From contig NZ_AP018678.1 of NCBI RefSeq assembly GCF_002218005.2, forward strand, positions 868,001-932,000: a stretch of 64,000 nucleotides of DNA, in the 5' to 3' direction. Of this stretch, positions 7,687 through 16,472 are shown one piece after another. The DNA comes from Vibrio algivorus. Lineage in GTDB: Bacteria > Pseudomonadota > Gammaproteobacteria > Enterobacterales > Vibrionaceae. Position numbers and translations under genes: made by a program. Below the pieces are notes generated by a model that was not told where the DNA came from, made no database searches, and worked only from the letters and a program-made list of their open reading frames with translations. Each line of letters opens with the position of its first letter. Position 1 is the first letter of the stretch.

Positions 7687-8535
7687 GCTTTCACCTGGCT
7701 CAAGCGAGTGGCCGTCGTCCAGTGTTTCAGCGTACAGAGTTGATTCAACACATACCATATTGGCGTAGGCATCATCTTTCATGTCTACCATGCCTTGTGC
7801 AAGTTCCCATGGGTTCCAGATGACAGCTGCAGTATCACCTTGATTCTCTACACTGATAGTACGTTGATTTTGAGGATCTGAAATACAAATTTGCTTGGTT
7901 GGATGAGTATAAACACGGTCGACACCTGAAGTGATGGAAAGTGTATCCCCACCTAAGCAAATTTTGCCACTTTGTAATTTGTCGATGTAATGCTCGCCCA
8001 TACCGGTAATTTTAGTATCAAGAATATTGGCAATGTTGAAATAAGTATGCAGCGCACCAGAGAATTTCCATGCCTGCTCATCGGTGTTTTTGATGTGCAT
8101 AGTTGTGGTTAATTGTTCAGAGACTTCAACATCTAAAAAGACTTCAAACTGATGAGGCCAAATGGCTAATGTTTCTTGAGAGGGTTTTAGTTCAATTCGA
8201 ACCATCACGCCATCTTCATTTTCTCTGTGCTCCACCAAAGACCATTCTGTTGTCCGTGCAAAACCATGACTTGGTTCAGATGCTTTAGCAAACCACGGCC
8301 AGCAGACAGGAATACCGCCACGCAAGGGAGTTTTACCATCACAGATCGCGTCTTCACTGGTAAAGATAAGATCTTGTTCGCCTTGTGGCTTGAATGAAAT
8401 CACATGCCCACCAAATAGAGAAATTGCAGCTTCGGCTTTAGGGTGTTGAATGTGGATGATTTTAAGCTGATCTTTTTGAGTAATCGTGATGCAGTCAGAG
8501 AGAGTACTGATGATAGGTAAATGGGTTAGGTTCAT
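7645..8535 (-). CDS. yeaD: D-hexose-6-phosphate mutarotase
   Basis: Aldose-1-epimerase-like enzyme that interconverts anomers of glucose 6-phosphate and related sugar phosphates. Seen: the family segments LFGGHVISFKPQGEQDLIFTS (split here at FGGHV and DLIFTS), RGGIPVCWPWF near residue 75, and late VWNPW and CVESTLY. The 296-aa length equals that of E. coli YeaD (294). It lies downstream of gapA in the same direction, as in E. coli, but 407 bp of repeats and a terminator separate them here, so it probably has its own promoter. The last two residues come from a 32-bp tandem duplication. Confidence 0.92.
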   Translation of the reverse strand: MNLTHLPIISTLSDCITITQKDQLKIIHIQHPKAEAAISLFGGHVISFKPQGEQDLIFTSEDAICDGKTPLRGGIPVCWPWFAKASEPSHGFARTTEWSLVEHRENEDGVMVRIELKPSQETLAIWPHQFEVFLDVEVSEQLTTTMHIKNTDEQAWKFSGALHTYFNIANILDTKITGMGEHYIDKLQSGKICLGGDTLSITSGVDRVYTHPTKQICISDPQNQRTISVENQGDTAAVIWNPWELAQGMVDMKDDAYANMVCVESTLYAETLDDGHSLEPGESYLLSTKIGLKAIY

Positions 8536-8542
8536 GGCGTGG

Positions 8543-8857
8543 GTTCCTAGTTTCTAGTCCCTAGTTTCTAGAAAAAGACAGTCTCCAGACTAGGGCGAAG
8601 TCATCAAAATAATTACTATTGTAGTGATTATTATACAAATCACACTAATTAAATGGTCAGAAATTGCGTAGGGAAAAGGCTTGAGAACAAGGCGAAAATT
8701 TTCGATAAGTAGTTATTCTACAATTAACTTTCTTATAAACGAAAAGTACAACGAAGTTATCGTGTTTTTTAACAAGCAAGAATGATCAGATAATTAGTAT
8801 GATTGGTATTAAGCGTCAGTGAAGACCTAGGGACTAGGAAATAGCCACCTAGGAACT
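8543..8857. repeat. CTAG-rich inverted-repeat arms flanking a MITE
   Basis: The left arm (8543-8577) carries CCTAGTTTCTAGTCCCTAG and the exact 19-mer CCCTAGTTTCTAGAAAAAG (8559-8577) that recurs at 57347-57365. The right arm (8826-8857) carries CCTAGGGACTAGG and CCTAGGAAC, roughly the inverted counterpart. A related piece without a partner lies at 7590-7611. Between the arms sits a separate MITE (8634-8808), suggesting nested or clustered insertions. The 407 bp between yeaD and gapA consist of these elements plus the gapA terminator, and no gene is visible. Confidence 0.6.
8634..8808 (+). mobile_element. MITE-like element family 2, copy A
   Basis: TACAAATCACACTAATTA at the left and TAATTAGTATGATTGGTA at the right form 18-bp terminal inverted repeats. 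The interior (GGTCAGAAATTGCG, AGGCTTGAGAACAAGGC, GATAAGTAGTTATTCTACAA, TTTTAACAAGCAAG) is shared with the reverse complement of 58346-58505. Two homologous copies in one window show a dispersed family. No coding potential. Confidence 0.75.
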
Positions 8858-8865
8858 AAAATCAA

Positions 8866-8891
8866 AAAAGGCGACACAATGGCCGCCTTTT
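8866..8891 (-). terminator. Rho-independent terminator of gapA
   Basis: The hairpin AAAAGGCG/CGCCTTTT with a 10-base loop lies 51 bp beyond the gapA stop on the minus strand and is followed on that strand by a U-run (TTTTTTGATT). Its position would end the gapA message before yeaD. Confidence 0.8.
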
Positions 8892-8942
8892 GTAGCTTAT
8901 CTTCTTAAAAGAAGACCTTTCAAAGAAAATCTAAACTAATGC

Positions 8943-9938
8943 TTACTTAGAGATGTGAGCGATTAGGTCAAGAACTTTGTTTGAGTAGCCGATTTCGTTG
9001 TCGTACCAAGATACAACTTTAACGAATTTGTCGTTAAGTGCGATACCAGCAGCTGCATCGAATACAGAAGTGTTAGTTTCGCCGATGAAATCTTGAGAAA
9101 CAACAGCATCTTCAGTGTAACCAAGAACGCCAGCTAGTTCGCCTTCAGAAGCGCGCTTCATTTCAGCACAGATTTCTTCGTAAGTTGCTGCGTTTGCTAG
9201 GTTAACTGTTAGGTCAACTACAGAAACGTTAGCAGTTGGTACACGGAAAGCCATACCAGTTAGTTTGCCTTGTACTTCAGGAAGTACAACGCCTACTGCT
9301 TTAGCAGCACCAGTTGAAGATGGGATGATGTTTTGAGAAGCACCACGACCACCACGCCAGTCTTTCGCAGAAGGACCATCTACAGTTTTTTGAGTTGCTG
9401 TAGTTGCGTGAACAGTAGTCATAAGACCAGATTCGATGCCCCACTTGTCGTTAAGAACTTTAGCGATAGGTGCTAGGCAGTTAGTAGTACAAGAAGCGTT
9501 AGAAACGATATCTTGACCAGCGTAAGTGTCGAAGTTTACGCCGTTAACGAACATTGGAGTTGCGTCTTTAGAAGGACCAGTAAGAACAACTTTCTTAGCA
9601 CCAGCAGTGATGTGCTTACGTGCAGTCTCGTCAGTTAGGAAAAGACCAGTTGCTTCAGCTACAACGTCAACGTTGATTTCGTTCCACTTAAGATCTTCTG
9701 GGTTACGTTCAGCTGTAACACGTACAGTTTTACCGTTAACGATTAGGTTACCGTCTTTTACTTCAACAGTACCGTTGAAACGACCGTGAGTTGAATCGTA
9801 CTTAAGCATGTACGCCATGTACTCAACGTCGATAAGGTCGTTGATACCAACAACTTCGATGTTGTCACGCTCAACAGAAGCACGGAAAACGAAACGTCCA
9901 ATACGGCCAAAACCGTTAATACCTACTTTGATAGTCAT
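8943..9938 (-). CDS. gapA: Glyceraldehyde-3-phosphate dehydrogenase, type I
   Basis: Glycolytic enzyme that converts glyceraldehyde 3-phosphate to 1,3-bisphosphoglycerate with NAD. Seen: Rossmann GINGFGRIGR at residues 7-16, NAD-binding ND at 33-34 (acidic residue after beta-2, NAD-type), catalytic Cys 150 in NASCTTNC, and the late SWYDNEIGYS motif. The 331-aa length equals that of E. coli GapA. Codon choice is strongly biased (for example AAC, GAA, ACA/GCT-type codons), as expected of a very highly expressed gene. A hairpin terminator follows. The ribosome site GGAGC precedes the ATG (read on the minus strand, CAACTACAATG). Confidence 0.98.
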   Translation of the reverse strand: MTIKVGINGFGRIGRFVFRASVERDNIEVVGINDLIDVEYMAYMLKYDSTHGRFNGTVEVKDGNLIVNGKTVRVTAERNPEDLKWNEINVDVVAEATGLFLTDETARKHITAGAKKVVLTGPSKDATPMFVNGVNFDTYAGQDIVSNASCTTNCLAPIAKVLNDKWGIESGLMTTVHATTATQKTVDGPSAKDWRGGRGASQNIIPSSTGAAKAVGVVLPEVQGKLTGMAFRVPTANVSVVDLTVNLANAATYEEICAEMKRASEGELAGVLGYTEDAVVSQDFIGETNTSVFDAAAGIALNDKFVKVVSWYDNEIGYSNKVLDLIAHISK

Positions 9939-10316
9939 TGTAGTTGCTCCACAACTTAATTTCAGATTAAAGATAACTGGTAGTAAAATTACAGAAGCCA
10001 GTTACATCCTGCAAGGCATAATCGGTGTTTACTTGTTTAAAGTCAAAAAAAAGAGTTACTTTCTTTCTGAATTCTCATAAATCGATTAATTCATACCCAG
10101 CCGGTATGCTTCTGATTCCATTACTAGCAATTTGGAAACATTCAGACTATGAACCATAGTTTCCCGTGATTCAAGTCACTATTTTAAACTGTGGGAAAGT
10201 ATGTGCCACATTATGGGTAATTGGCAAGTTTTTGTTCAAAACAATCAATGGTAAAGTAGTCTAATAATTTTGCTTTAATGATGATTGACTTTGCAGTGAA
10301 TAATAATGAGGTCGTT
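9939..10316. other. Divergent gapA/msrB control region, no gene seen
   Basis: About 340-380 bp of AT-rich DNA separate the divergent gapA and msrB starts. A short inverted repeat CATACC-cagcc-GGTATG lies at 10092-10108. Otherwise I see no recognisable operator. Promoters for both genes must lie here. Confidence 0.5.
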
Positions 10317-10700
10317 GTGAAAAAGACGGATAAAGAATGGAAAACATCCCTAACAGAAGAACAATATAGAGTATGTCGTCTTGGGGGAACGGAAGCGCCA
10401 TACTCCGGTACTTTGCTTCATAATAAAGAAACAGGTACTTATCAGTGTACTTGCTGCCAAGCAGATTTATTTACTTCGGATAATAAATTTGATTCTGGCT
10501 GTGGTTGGCCAAGTTTTGATCAGCCGATTTCAAAAAACGCCATTAAATATTTAGAAGATCATAGCCATGGAATGATTCGAACTGAAATCCGTTGTGCACA
10601 ATGTGATAGTCATTTAGGACATGTTTTTTTAGATGGTCCTCAAGAAACAACCGGCCAGCGTTTTTGTGTGAATTCGGTGTCGTTGGTTTTTAATCGTTAG
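10317..10700 (+). CDS. msrB: Peptide-methionine (R)-S-oxide reductase
   Basis: Repairs oxidised methionine (R-sulfoxide) in proteins. Seen: two zinc CxxC pairs (CTCC and CAQC), FDSGCGWPSFDQP, the RCAQCDSHLGHVF signature, and the catalytic Cys in RFCVNSVSLVF near the C-terminus. I favour the GTG start at 10317, which has GAGG five bases upstream and yields 127 aa with MKKTDKEWKTSLTEEQ. The ATG at 10278 would give 140 aa but has no ribosome site and an N-terminus without family resemblance. It is followed by yeaC after 70 bp, as in E. coli, and the two may be cotranscribed. Confidence 0.92.
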   Translation: MKKTDKEWKTSLTEEQYRVCRLGGTEAPYSGTLLHNKETGTYQCTCCQADLFTSDNKFDSGCGWPSFDQPISKNAIKYLEDHSHGMIRTEIRCAQCDSHLGHVFLDGPQETTGQRFCVNSVSLVFNR

Positions 10701-10770
10701 CGTGTATTTCTGCATTACTTAACCTCAACGGAGGCTATTTAATGTAGGTATAATTTGAAAGGAAAAAAAT

Positions 10771-11052
10771 ATGAATGTTGAACAACTGCTGAATGCGATG
10801 ACACCGGAAGTGTTCGAGCGTTTAAATTATGCCATTGAAACTGGTCGTTGGTTAGATGGTACGCCTATTACGAAAGAGCAGCGCGACTCATGTATGCAAG
10901 CAGTAATGTTGTATCAATCAAAGCATAATTATGACTCTCAACATATGTCGGTTGCGGCAGGCGGTGAAGTGACGTTTAAATCGAAAGCCGAACTTAAAAA
11001 GCAATTTTCAGAAGCGGAAGAAGATATTTTGAGAGTTAAGGTGGATAACTAG
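10771..11052 (+). CDS. yeaC: YeaC family protein (DUF1315)
   Basis: Small conserved protein of unknown function. The 93-aa sequence has the family core TPEVFERLNYAIETGRWLDG and TKEQRDSCMQAVMLY, and lies directly after msrB exactly as in enterobacteria. AAAGGAAAAAA precedes the ATG. The tail is Lys/Glu-rich and probably helical. No catalytic motif is seen. The pairing with msrB is the only functional hint. Confidence 0.9.
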   Translation: MNVEQLLNAMTPEVFERLNYAIETGRWLDGTPITKEQRDSCMQAVMLYQSKHNYDSQHMSVAAGGEVTFKSKAELKKQFSEAEEDILRVKVDN

Positions 11053-11090
11053 TTCTGAAAGATCCGAATCTCGTTTATCGGGCGCTTTGC

Positions 11091-11128
11091 TTCTCGTTAC
11101 TCGAATGATCTTTTTCGAGTAACGAGAA
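11091..11128. terminator. Long perfect inverted repeat between yeaC and ansA
   Basis: TTCTCGTTACTCGA (11091-11104) and TCGAGTAACGAGAA (11115-11128) pair without a mismatch around a 10-base loop. It lies between the convergent ends of yeaC and ansA and could stop transcription from both sides, although neither flank has a convincing U-run. A third CGAGTAACG copy follows at 11131, reminiscent of the CGAG-type repeat at 3332. Confidence 0.5.
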
Positions 11129-11140
11129 CCCGAGTAACGC

Positions 11141-12154
11141 TTATAAACTCATCTCACCACGCAATACTTGCTTCATCTGAGATTTAATGTCTTCGTAACT
11201 TAGATCTTTACTCAATAAGTAGTGCAGTTTCGCTAGAGCTGCTTCATGCGTCATATCATAACCACTAATCACACCCGCTTCCGCTAAAGATACACCAGTC
11301 GCGTAGCCATCCATATTCACTTTACCAGTTAAACACTGAGTTAAGTTAACGACGATAACACCGCGCTCTGACGCTTCTTTTAAATGACCAAGCATTTCTT
11401 TGTTTTGCGGAGCATTACCCACACCGAAGGTTAGTAAGATCATCGCATTAACAGGTTGGCGAAGTGTGTTACGAATCACTTCATGCGAGATCCCTGGGTA
11501 CATGGTGATCACACCTATTGGTTGTGGTGTGATGGTATGAACTCTAAATTCACCTTCTGGCTTTTTATCAATTAAATCAGGGTTACTGACTTGAATGTTA
11601 ATCCCGGCTTCAAGTAAATGCGGCATATTAGGGGAAGTAAAGGCATTGAAACCATCAGCACGTGATTTAGTACTGCGGTTACCACGCATCAATTGGTTAT
11701 TAAAAAATAACGTTACTTCATTAATGGGGTAGTTTGCTGCAATGTGTAAGGCATTTAATAAGTTGGCTTGGCCATCTGAGCGCAGCTCTGCCAATGGAAT
11801 TTGAGAACCTGTTACAATCACTGGTTTACCAAGGTTTTCAAACATGAAAGATAAAGCAGAAGCGGTGTAAGCCATAGTGTCGGTGCCGTGTAGGATCACG
11901 AAACCATCATACTTATCATAGTTAGCTTTAATATCATCAGCGATATGTTGCCAGTCATTTGGCGTCATATCAGAAGAATCCATCAATGGGGAATATTCAT
12001 GCACGGTGAAAAGTGGCATTTCTTCACGATGGAACTCAGGCATTGCTTGTAATTGTTGAGTCATAAAACCATCGGCAGGAACGTAGCCATGAGAAGAACG
12101 CTTCATGCCGATAGTGCCACCAGTGTAGGCAATGTAGATATGTTTTCTAGTCAT
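11141..12154 (-). CDS. ansA: L-asparaginase I, cytoplasmic
   Basis: Hydrolyses asparagine to aspartate and ammonia. Seen: the first Thr motif AYTGGTIGM at residues 9-17 and the second LHGTDTMAYTASALSFM near residue 85, both typical of type I/II asparaginases, then VTGSQIPL and the conserved NNQLMRGNRSTK. The ATG at 12152-12154 (MTRKHIYIAYTGGT) gives 337 aa, against 338 in E. coli. The ORF extends upstream to 12211, but those 19 residues are unlike the family. It lies downstream of sppA in the same orientation, as in E. coli, but a terminator intervenes. Confidence 0.94.
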   Translation of the reverse strand: MTRKHIYIAYTGGTIGMKRSSHGYVPADGFMTQQLQAMPEFHREEMPLFTVHEYSPLMDSSDMTPNDWQHIADDIKANYDKYDGFVILHGTDTMAYTASALSFMFENLGKPVIVTGSQIPLAELRSDGQANLLNALHIAANYPINEVTLFFNNQLMRGNRSTKSRADGFNAFTSPNMPHLLEAGINIQVSNPDLIDKKPEGEFRVHTITPQPIGVITMYPGISHEVIRNTLRQPVNAMILLTFGVGNAPQNKEMLGHLKEASERGVIVVNLTQCLTGKVNMDGYATGVSLAEAGVISGYDMTHEAALAKLHYLLSKDLSYEDIKSQMKQVLRGEMSL

Positions 12155-12213
12155 AATTTTAGGATATCGTTTGTAGGAACAGACAGGTGGCGGATTATAG
12201 CGATAATTCACGG

Positions 12214-12241
12214 CATACCCAAGCGACTTCCATTGCTCGAG
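12214..12241. repeat. Half copy of the TATACCCAAGT dispersed repeat
   Basis: CATACCCAAGCGACTTCCA at 12214-12232 resembles one arm of the inverted-repeat ends of the element at 6381-6659. The inverse arm is absent, so this is a remnant or solo end, lying in the upstream region of ansA. Confidence 0.5.
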
Positions 12242-12269
12242 AATTAGAAATTGTATATAGAGAAATGAA

Positions 12270-12298
12270 AAAACCAGCGATAGGTCATCGCTGGTTTT
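12270..12298 (-). terminator. Rho-independent terminator after sppA
   Basis: AAAACCAGCGAT and ATCGCTGGTTTT form a 12-bp stem with a five-base loop, followed on the minus strand by a run of U. It lies 26 bp beyond the sppA stop and upstream of ansA. Confidence 0.85.
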
Positions 12299-12323
12299 GG
12301 GTTGGTGAGTACTTTAAAAGTCG

Positions 12324-14183
12324 TTAGTTAGCTTGGCAAGTTAAACAAAACGAGTAGTAACCTTTCGGATCATTTAAACTATTCAGCAAATCGGCACTTT
12401 GCGCCATTTGCGCTGCCGCAGGCTTGAGTGAATCTGGTAGCCACTTATTTAATGGGTTGCCGATTGATGCATCCATTGAGCTAAATAAATCTTGCAGCAT
12501 TTGTTGAGTGGGCGTTAATGGCTTGTCGATCCAAGTTAATTGATAGCTATCAATCTTCGCCAGTTTTGCTGCTTCATTAATCGCATCATCAAAATCACCC
12601 ATTTGATCGACTAAACCACGTTTCATCGCATCTTGCCCAGTCCATACTCTGCCTTGGGCAATGTTATCAACATCTTCAACGTTAATATTGCGGTTCTTAC
12701 CGACCAAGGAAATAAATCGATGATAACCATGCTCAATTCCCATTTGCATGGCTTCAGAAGCACCTTTAGAAAGGCCATTGGTAAGACCAACACCTGTGAA
12801 TGGACTAGTCCCAATACCATCAGTATTCACGCCAAGTTTACTTAAGCCTTTTTCAAAGGTAGTAATAATGCCAAAGATACCAATTGAACCTGTAAGGGTC
12901 GTCGGCTGGGCTATGATTTTATCAGCACTCATTGAGATCCAGTAACCACCAGAAGCTGCCAGGCTAGACATTGATACAACAACGGGTTTGCCCGCTTGCT
13001 TTAATGCTTCAATTTCATTGCGAATAATCTCAGAAGCAAACGCACTACCACCTGGGCTATCTACACGTAATACAACCGCTTTGATATTGTCATCTAAGCG
13101 AGCTTGTCGTAATAGGCGAGCCATTGAATCTCCGCCAACACTACCTTTAGGTTGGTCACCGTCTAAAATTGTTCCGCTTGCCACGACTACGGCGACTTTA
13201 TCAGCAGTTGTGACGATAGGCTGTGTAACCTTTTCTTTATAGCGATAATAGCTAATGCCGTTATAGCCATTTTTTTCTGTGCCACCAAACTTAGAGCGCA
13301 TAAAGTTCATGGCTTGTTGGCGAGTCATTAATTGATCGACTAAGCCTACTTGCTTCGATAGCTTCGCTAAGTCACCATCAACGCTTTTCATTTTCGCCAA
13401 AAACTCATCCATGCTTGGAGTGATCGCTTTTGCGTCGATCTTTCTATTGTGTGAAACATCATCAATATAAGCACCCCATAATTGGGTCAGCCATGCAGTA
13501 GCTGATTCTTTCGCTGCTGGTGACATATCATTACGGATGAAAGGCTCTACCGCCGATTTGTAAGTTCCTACTCGGAAAACATGCGTGGTGACATCGAGTT
13601 TTTCTAATAAATCTTTATAGTAAAGCGTATAAGCACCATAACCTTTAAGAAGGACCGCCCCGTCTGGCGAAAGGAGTACTTTATCGGCATAACTGGCTAG
13701 ATAATATTGGCTTTGATTGTAAAAATCGCCATAAGCATAAATAGGTTTGCCCGTTGCTTTGAATTCGCTAAGCGCCTTGGCGATATACCTAAGTTTGGTG
13801 AGATTGGTTTCCGGCATTTGTTTTAAATTTAGCACTAAGCCAGGCACCGAATTGTCCGCAGCGGCAAAGCGAATGGTCGAAACGATATCGTATAATACGT
13901 TCTCTTTCGGTAGGTCTTTATCGAACAAGGTTCCCGATAAGGAATCAAAAGGGTTAACGTAAGAGCGTTGCTCTACAATTGGCCCTTCTAAATTGAGAAC
14001 CAGGGCTTCTTTTTTAGGTGTGCCTGCTTGCTCTGAAGTTGGATCTTGTTGTGGAAAGAAGGAGAAGTAGACAAGAACCAAAACACCAATAAATAGCAGG
14101 TTGAGCAAGGCAACGCGTAGGAAGGATATCAACTTCCATAGGCCTTTAAAGATCGTCGCAATAAAGCAAAATAGTTTTTTCAT
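12324..14183 (-). CDS. sppA: Signal peptide peptidase SppA (protease IV), 67 kDa type
   Basis: Membrane-anchored serine protease that digests cleaved signal peptides, acting on the periplasmic side. An N-terminal membrane segment spans about residues 20-42. The two tandem S49 domains carry the Ser/Lys dyad: Lys 209 in VFRVGTYKSAVEPF (identical numbering to E. coli) and Ser 411 in SLAASGGYW, preceded by VLRVDSPGGSAFASE. The 619-aa length matches the E. coli long form (618). A hairpin terminator follows. The gene is divergent from fadH, with 184 bp to its ORF end and 250 bp to its chosen start. Confidence 0.96.
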   Translation of the reverse strand: MKKLFCFIATIFKGLWKLISFLRVALLNLLFIGVLVLVYFSFFPQQDPTSEQAGTPKKEALVLNLEGPIVEQRSYVNPFDSLSGTLFDKDLPKENVLYDIVSTIRFAAADNSVPGLVLNLKQMPETNLTKLRYIAKALSEFKATGKPIYAYGDFYNQSQYYLASYADKVLLSPDGAVLLKGYGAYTLYYKDLLEKLDVTTHVFRVGTYKSAVEPFIRNDMSPAAKESATAWLTQLWGAYIDDVSHNRKIDAKAITPSMDEFLAKMKSVDGDLAKLSKQVGLVDQLMTRQQAMNFMRSKFGGTEKNGYNGISYYRYKEKVTQPIVTTADKVAVVVASGTILDGDQPKGSVGGDSMARLLRQARLDDNIKAVVLRVDSPGGSAFASEIIRNEIEALKQAGKPVVVSMSSLAASGGYWISMSADKIIAQPTTLTGSIGIFGIITTFEKGLSKLGVNTDGIGTSPFTGVGLTNGLSKGASEAMQMGIEHGYHRFISLVGKNRNINVEDVDNIAQGRVWTGQDAMKRGLVDQMGDFDDAINEAAKLAKIDSYQLTWIDKPLTPTQQMLQDLFSSMDASIGNPLNKWLPDSLKPAAAQMAQSADLLNSLNDPKGYYSFCLTCQAN

Positions 14184-14391
14184 ATTTCTATCCAGTTAAA
14201 CATGATCAATAACTTATCCGAGCAATGTAACATAAGCTGAACTAAGAGTGTTGCCTCATCAATTGTTAAACACAACATTCATCTGAATTTTTTCTCAACA
14301 TCATCGATTTTAAGAAATAGGAAGCGGAAAATTGAGCTAGGTTGCAAAAATGTAAACAGATGTTTGAATGGTAACACGGGAGGCGATAATG

Positions 14392-14402
14392 TGGTCTGAC
14401 CA
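14392..14402. promoter_or_regulatory. FadR-like operator upstream of fadH
   Basis: TGGTCTGACCA is a perfect 11-bp palindrome in the context GTGGTCTGACCATAT, a strong match to the core of the gammaproteobacterial FadR site (consensus AACTGGTCNGACCAGTT). It lies 31 bp upstream of the chosen fadH start. FadR controls fatty acid degradation genes, so the target fits. The match is seen; binding is inferred. Confidence 0.7.
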
Positions 14403-14433
14403 TATAATAACAACTAGACTCACAGGTGAGACC

Positions 14434-16437
14434 ATGTACCCACATTTATTAGCGCCACTGGACCTTGGATTTACTCAATTACGCAATCGCGTGTTAATGG
14501 GATCAATGCACACTGGCCTAGAAGAAGAGCGCGGTGAGCTAAAAAAACTCGCGGCTTTTTATGAAGAGCGTGCTAAAGGTGGTGTGGGTTTAATTGTGAC
14601 GGGTGGTTTTTCACCAAACTTAAGAGGCCGCTTAGCACCATTTAGTGCGCAATTAAGTACCTCTTCTCATGCAAAAAAACACCGTGTTGTGACGGAAGCT
14701 GTTCATAAGCATGGTGGTAAAATAGCATTGCAAATTCTCCATGCTGGCCGTTATGCAATGCACCCATTCTCACAAAGTGCTACTGCTACTCGTGCGCCAA
14801 TCTCCAAGTTTACCCCGTGCAAAATGAGCGCCAGACAAATTCGTAATACTATTGGTGACTTTGCTAATACCGCTTATCTCGCGCAAACCGCTGGCTATGA
14901 TGGTGTAGAAGTCATGGGCTCTGAAGGTTATTTGATTAATCAATTCATTTGTCAGAGAACAAACCAACGTGGTGATGAATGGGGTGGTAGCTATCAAAAT
15001 CGTATTCGTTTTGCTTTAGAAATTGTGAAATCGATTCGCGAAAAAGTCGGCAATGAGTTCATTATCATCTTTCGTTTGTCCATGTTGGATCTGGTTGAGC
15101 AAGGTAGTACATTTGACGAGGTAGTGGAGCTTGCCAAGGCGTTAGAACAAGCAGGTGTCACCCTAATTAATACAGGAATTGGTTGGCATGAAGCCCGCAT
15201 ACCTACCATTGCAACTCAAGTGCCTCGTGCGGCATTTACTTGGGTAACCGAAAAAGTCAAACCTCATTTATCGATTCCGGTGATCACCTGTAACCGTATT
15301 AACACTCCAGAAGTGGCGGAGAATATTTTATCTCAAGGGCATGCCGATATGGTGTCAATGGCTCGTCCTTTCTTAGCCGATCCTGACTTTGTTAATAAAG
15401 CCGCTGCGCAAAAATCTAAACTAATTAATACCTGTATTGGTTGTAACCAAGCCTGTCTCGATAATATTTTCAAAGGAAAAACGGCAAGCTGTTTAGTGAA
15501 TCCAAGAGCTTGTCATGAAACTGAAATGCCAATTATTGCCACCGAAACCAAAAAACGTGTTGCGGTTATTGGTGCAGGGCCTGCTGGATTAGCATGCGCA
15601 ACCATTGCTGCAGAGCGTGGTCACCAAGTTGACTTATTTGAAAAAAATGATCGAATTGGTGGGCAGTTCCGTTTGGCGATGCAAATTCCGGGTAAAGAAG
15701 AGTTCCGAGAAACGATTCGTTATTTTGCGAACCGTATAGAAGAAACGGGAGTGAACTTAAAGCTCGATACTGAAGTAAGCTTTGATGATATTGCCGACTA
15801 CGATGAAGTGGTTATGGCTTCTGGCGTGAAACCAAGAGTGCTGGATTTAGAAGGGATGAAAGATAATCAAAAAGTCATCGATTATCAAACTTTGATTCGT
15901 GAAAAAACGGCACTAGGTAATAAAGTGGCAATCATTGGAGCTGGTGGTATTGGTGTGGATGTGGCGAGTATGATCACCGAGCCGGAGCAACATAGCATCA
16001 GTGATTGGTTGGATGATTGGGGCATTGATCAAAACCTCAAAATGGCGGGGGGATTAATGCCATTACCAGAAAGCATCAGTGACAAAGAAGTGTGGTTAAT
16101 GCAGCGTCGTCAAGGTCGTGTCGGTAAGGGGCCAGGGAAAACTACAGGTTGGATCCACCGTGCTACGTTGCAAAAACGCGGTGTTAACCTGATGGGTGGC
16201 GTTGCCTATCAAAAAGTCAGCGAACAAGGTTTACACATTACGCTAAATGAAAAAGAAACCTTACTTGATGCGGATAATATTATTGTTTGTGCGGGGCAAG
16301 TATCAGTGCGCCCATTTGAAGATAAGTGGCAATCACTCAATGGTAAATTACATGTAATTGGTGGCGCAGACGTTGCCGGTGAATTAGATGCGGTACGCGC
16401 GATTCGTCAAGGGACTAAGGTTGCAATGTCATTATGA
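14434..16437 (+). CDS. fadH: 2,4-dienoyl-CoA reductase (NADPH)
   Basis: Iron-sulfur flavoenzyme needed for beta-oxidation of unsaturated fatty acids with even-position double bonds. Seen: an FMN TIM barrel from the N-terminus (RNRVLMGSMHTGLEE), a 4Fe-4S Cys set CIGCNQACLDNIF...CLVNPRAC, the FAD-binding VAVIGAGPAGLACATIAAE and NADPH-binding VAIIGAGGIGVDVA. I chose the ATG at 14434 (MYPHLLAPLDLGF), which has AGGTGAG just upstream, aligns with E. coli FadH and gives 667 aa (E. coli 672). ORF extension to 14368 would code across the FadR-like operator and is rejected. It stands alone and is divergent from sppA. Confidence 0.95.
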   Translation: MYPHLLAPLDLGFTQLRNRVLMGSMHTGLEEERGELKKLAAFYEERAKGGVGLIVTGGFSPNLRGRLAPFSAQLSTSSHAKKHRVVTEAVHKHGGKIALQILHAGRYAMHPFSQSATATRAPISKFTPCKMSARQIRNTIGDFANTAYLAQTAGYDGVEVMGSEGYLINQFICQRTNQRGDEWGGSYQNRIRFALEIVKSIREKVGNEFIIIFRLSMLDLVEQGSTFDEVVELAKALEQAGVTLINTGIGWHEARIPTIATQVPRAAFTWVTEKVKPHLSIPVITCNRINTPEVAENILSQGHADMVSMARPFLADPDFVNKAAAQKSKLINTCIGCNQACLDNIFKGKTASCLVNPRACHETEMPIIATETKKRVAVIGAGPAGLACATIAAERGHQVDLFEKNDRIGGQFRLAMQIPGKEEFRETIRYFANRIEETGVNLKLDTEVSFDDIADYDEVVMASGVKPRVLDLEGMKDNQKVIDYQTLIREKTALGNKVAIIGAGGIGVDVASMITEPEQHSISDWLDDWGIDQNLKMAGGLMPLPESISDKEVWLMQRRQGRVGKGPGKTTGWIHRATLQKRGVNLMGGVAYQKVSEQGLHITLNEKETLLDADNIIVCAGQVSVRPFEDKWQSLNGKLHVIGGADVAGELDAVRAIRQGTKVAMSL

Positions 16438-16472
16438 TCTAGTTTTTTGCCTGCATGAATTATTGAAATTGT

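Noticed and set aside
9808..10080. Plus-strand 90-codon frame overlapping the gapA 5' end
   Set aside because: It is a shadow of the strongly biased gapA codons, continuing into the promoter region.
14368..14433. Longer FadH N-terminus
   Set aside because: It would code across a FadR-like operator, and the ATG at 14434 has a ribosome site and matches the family start.
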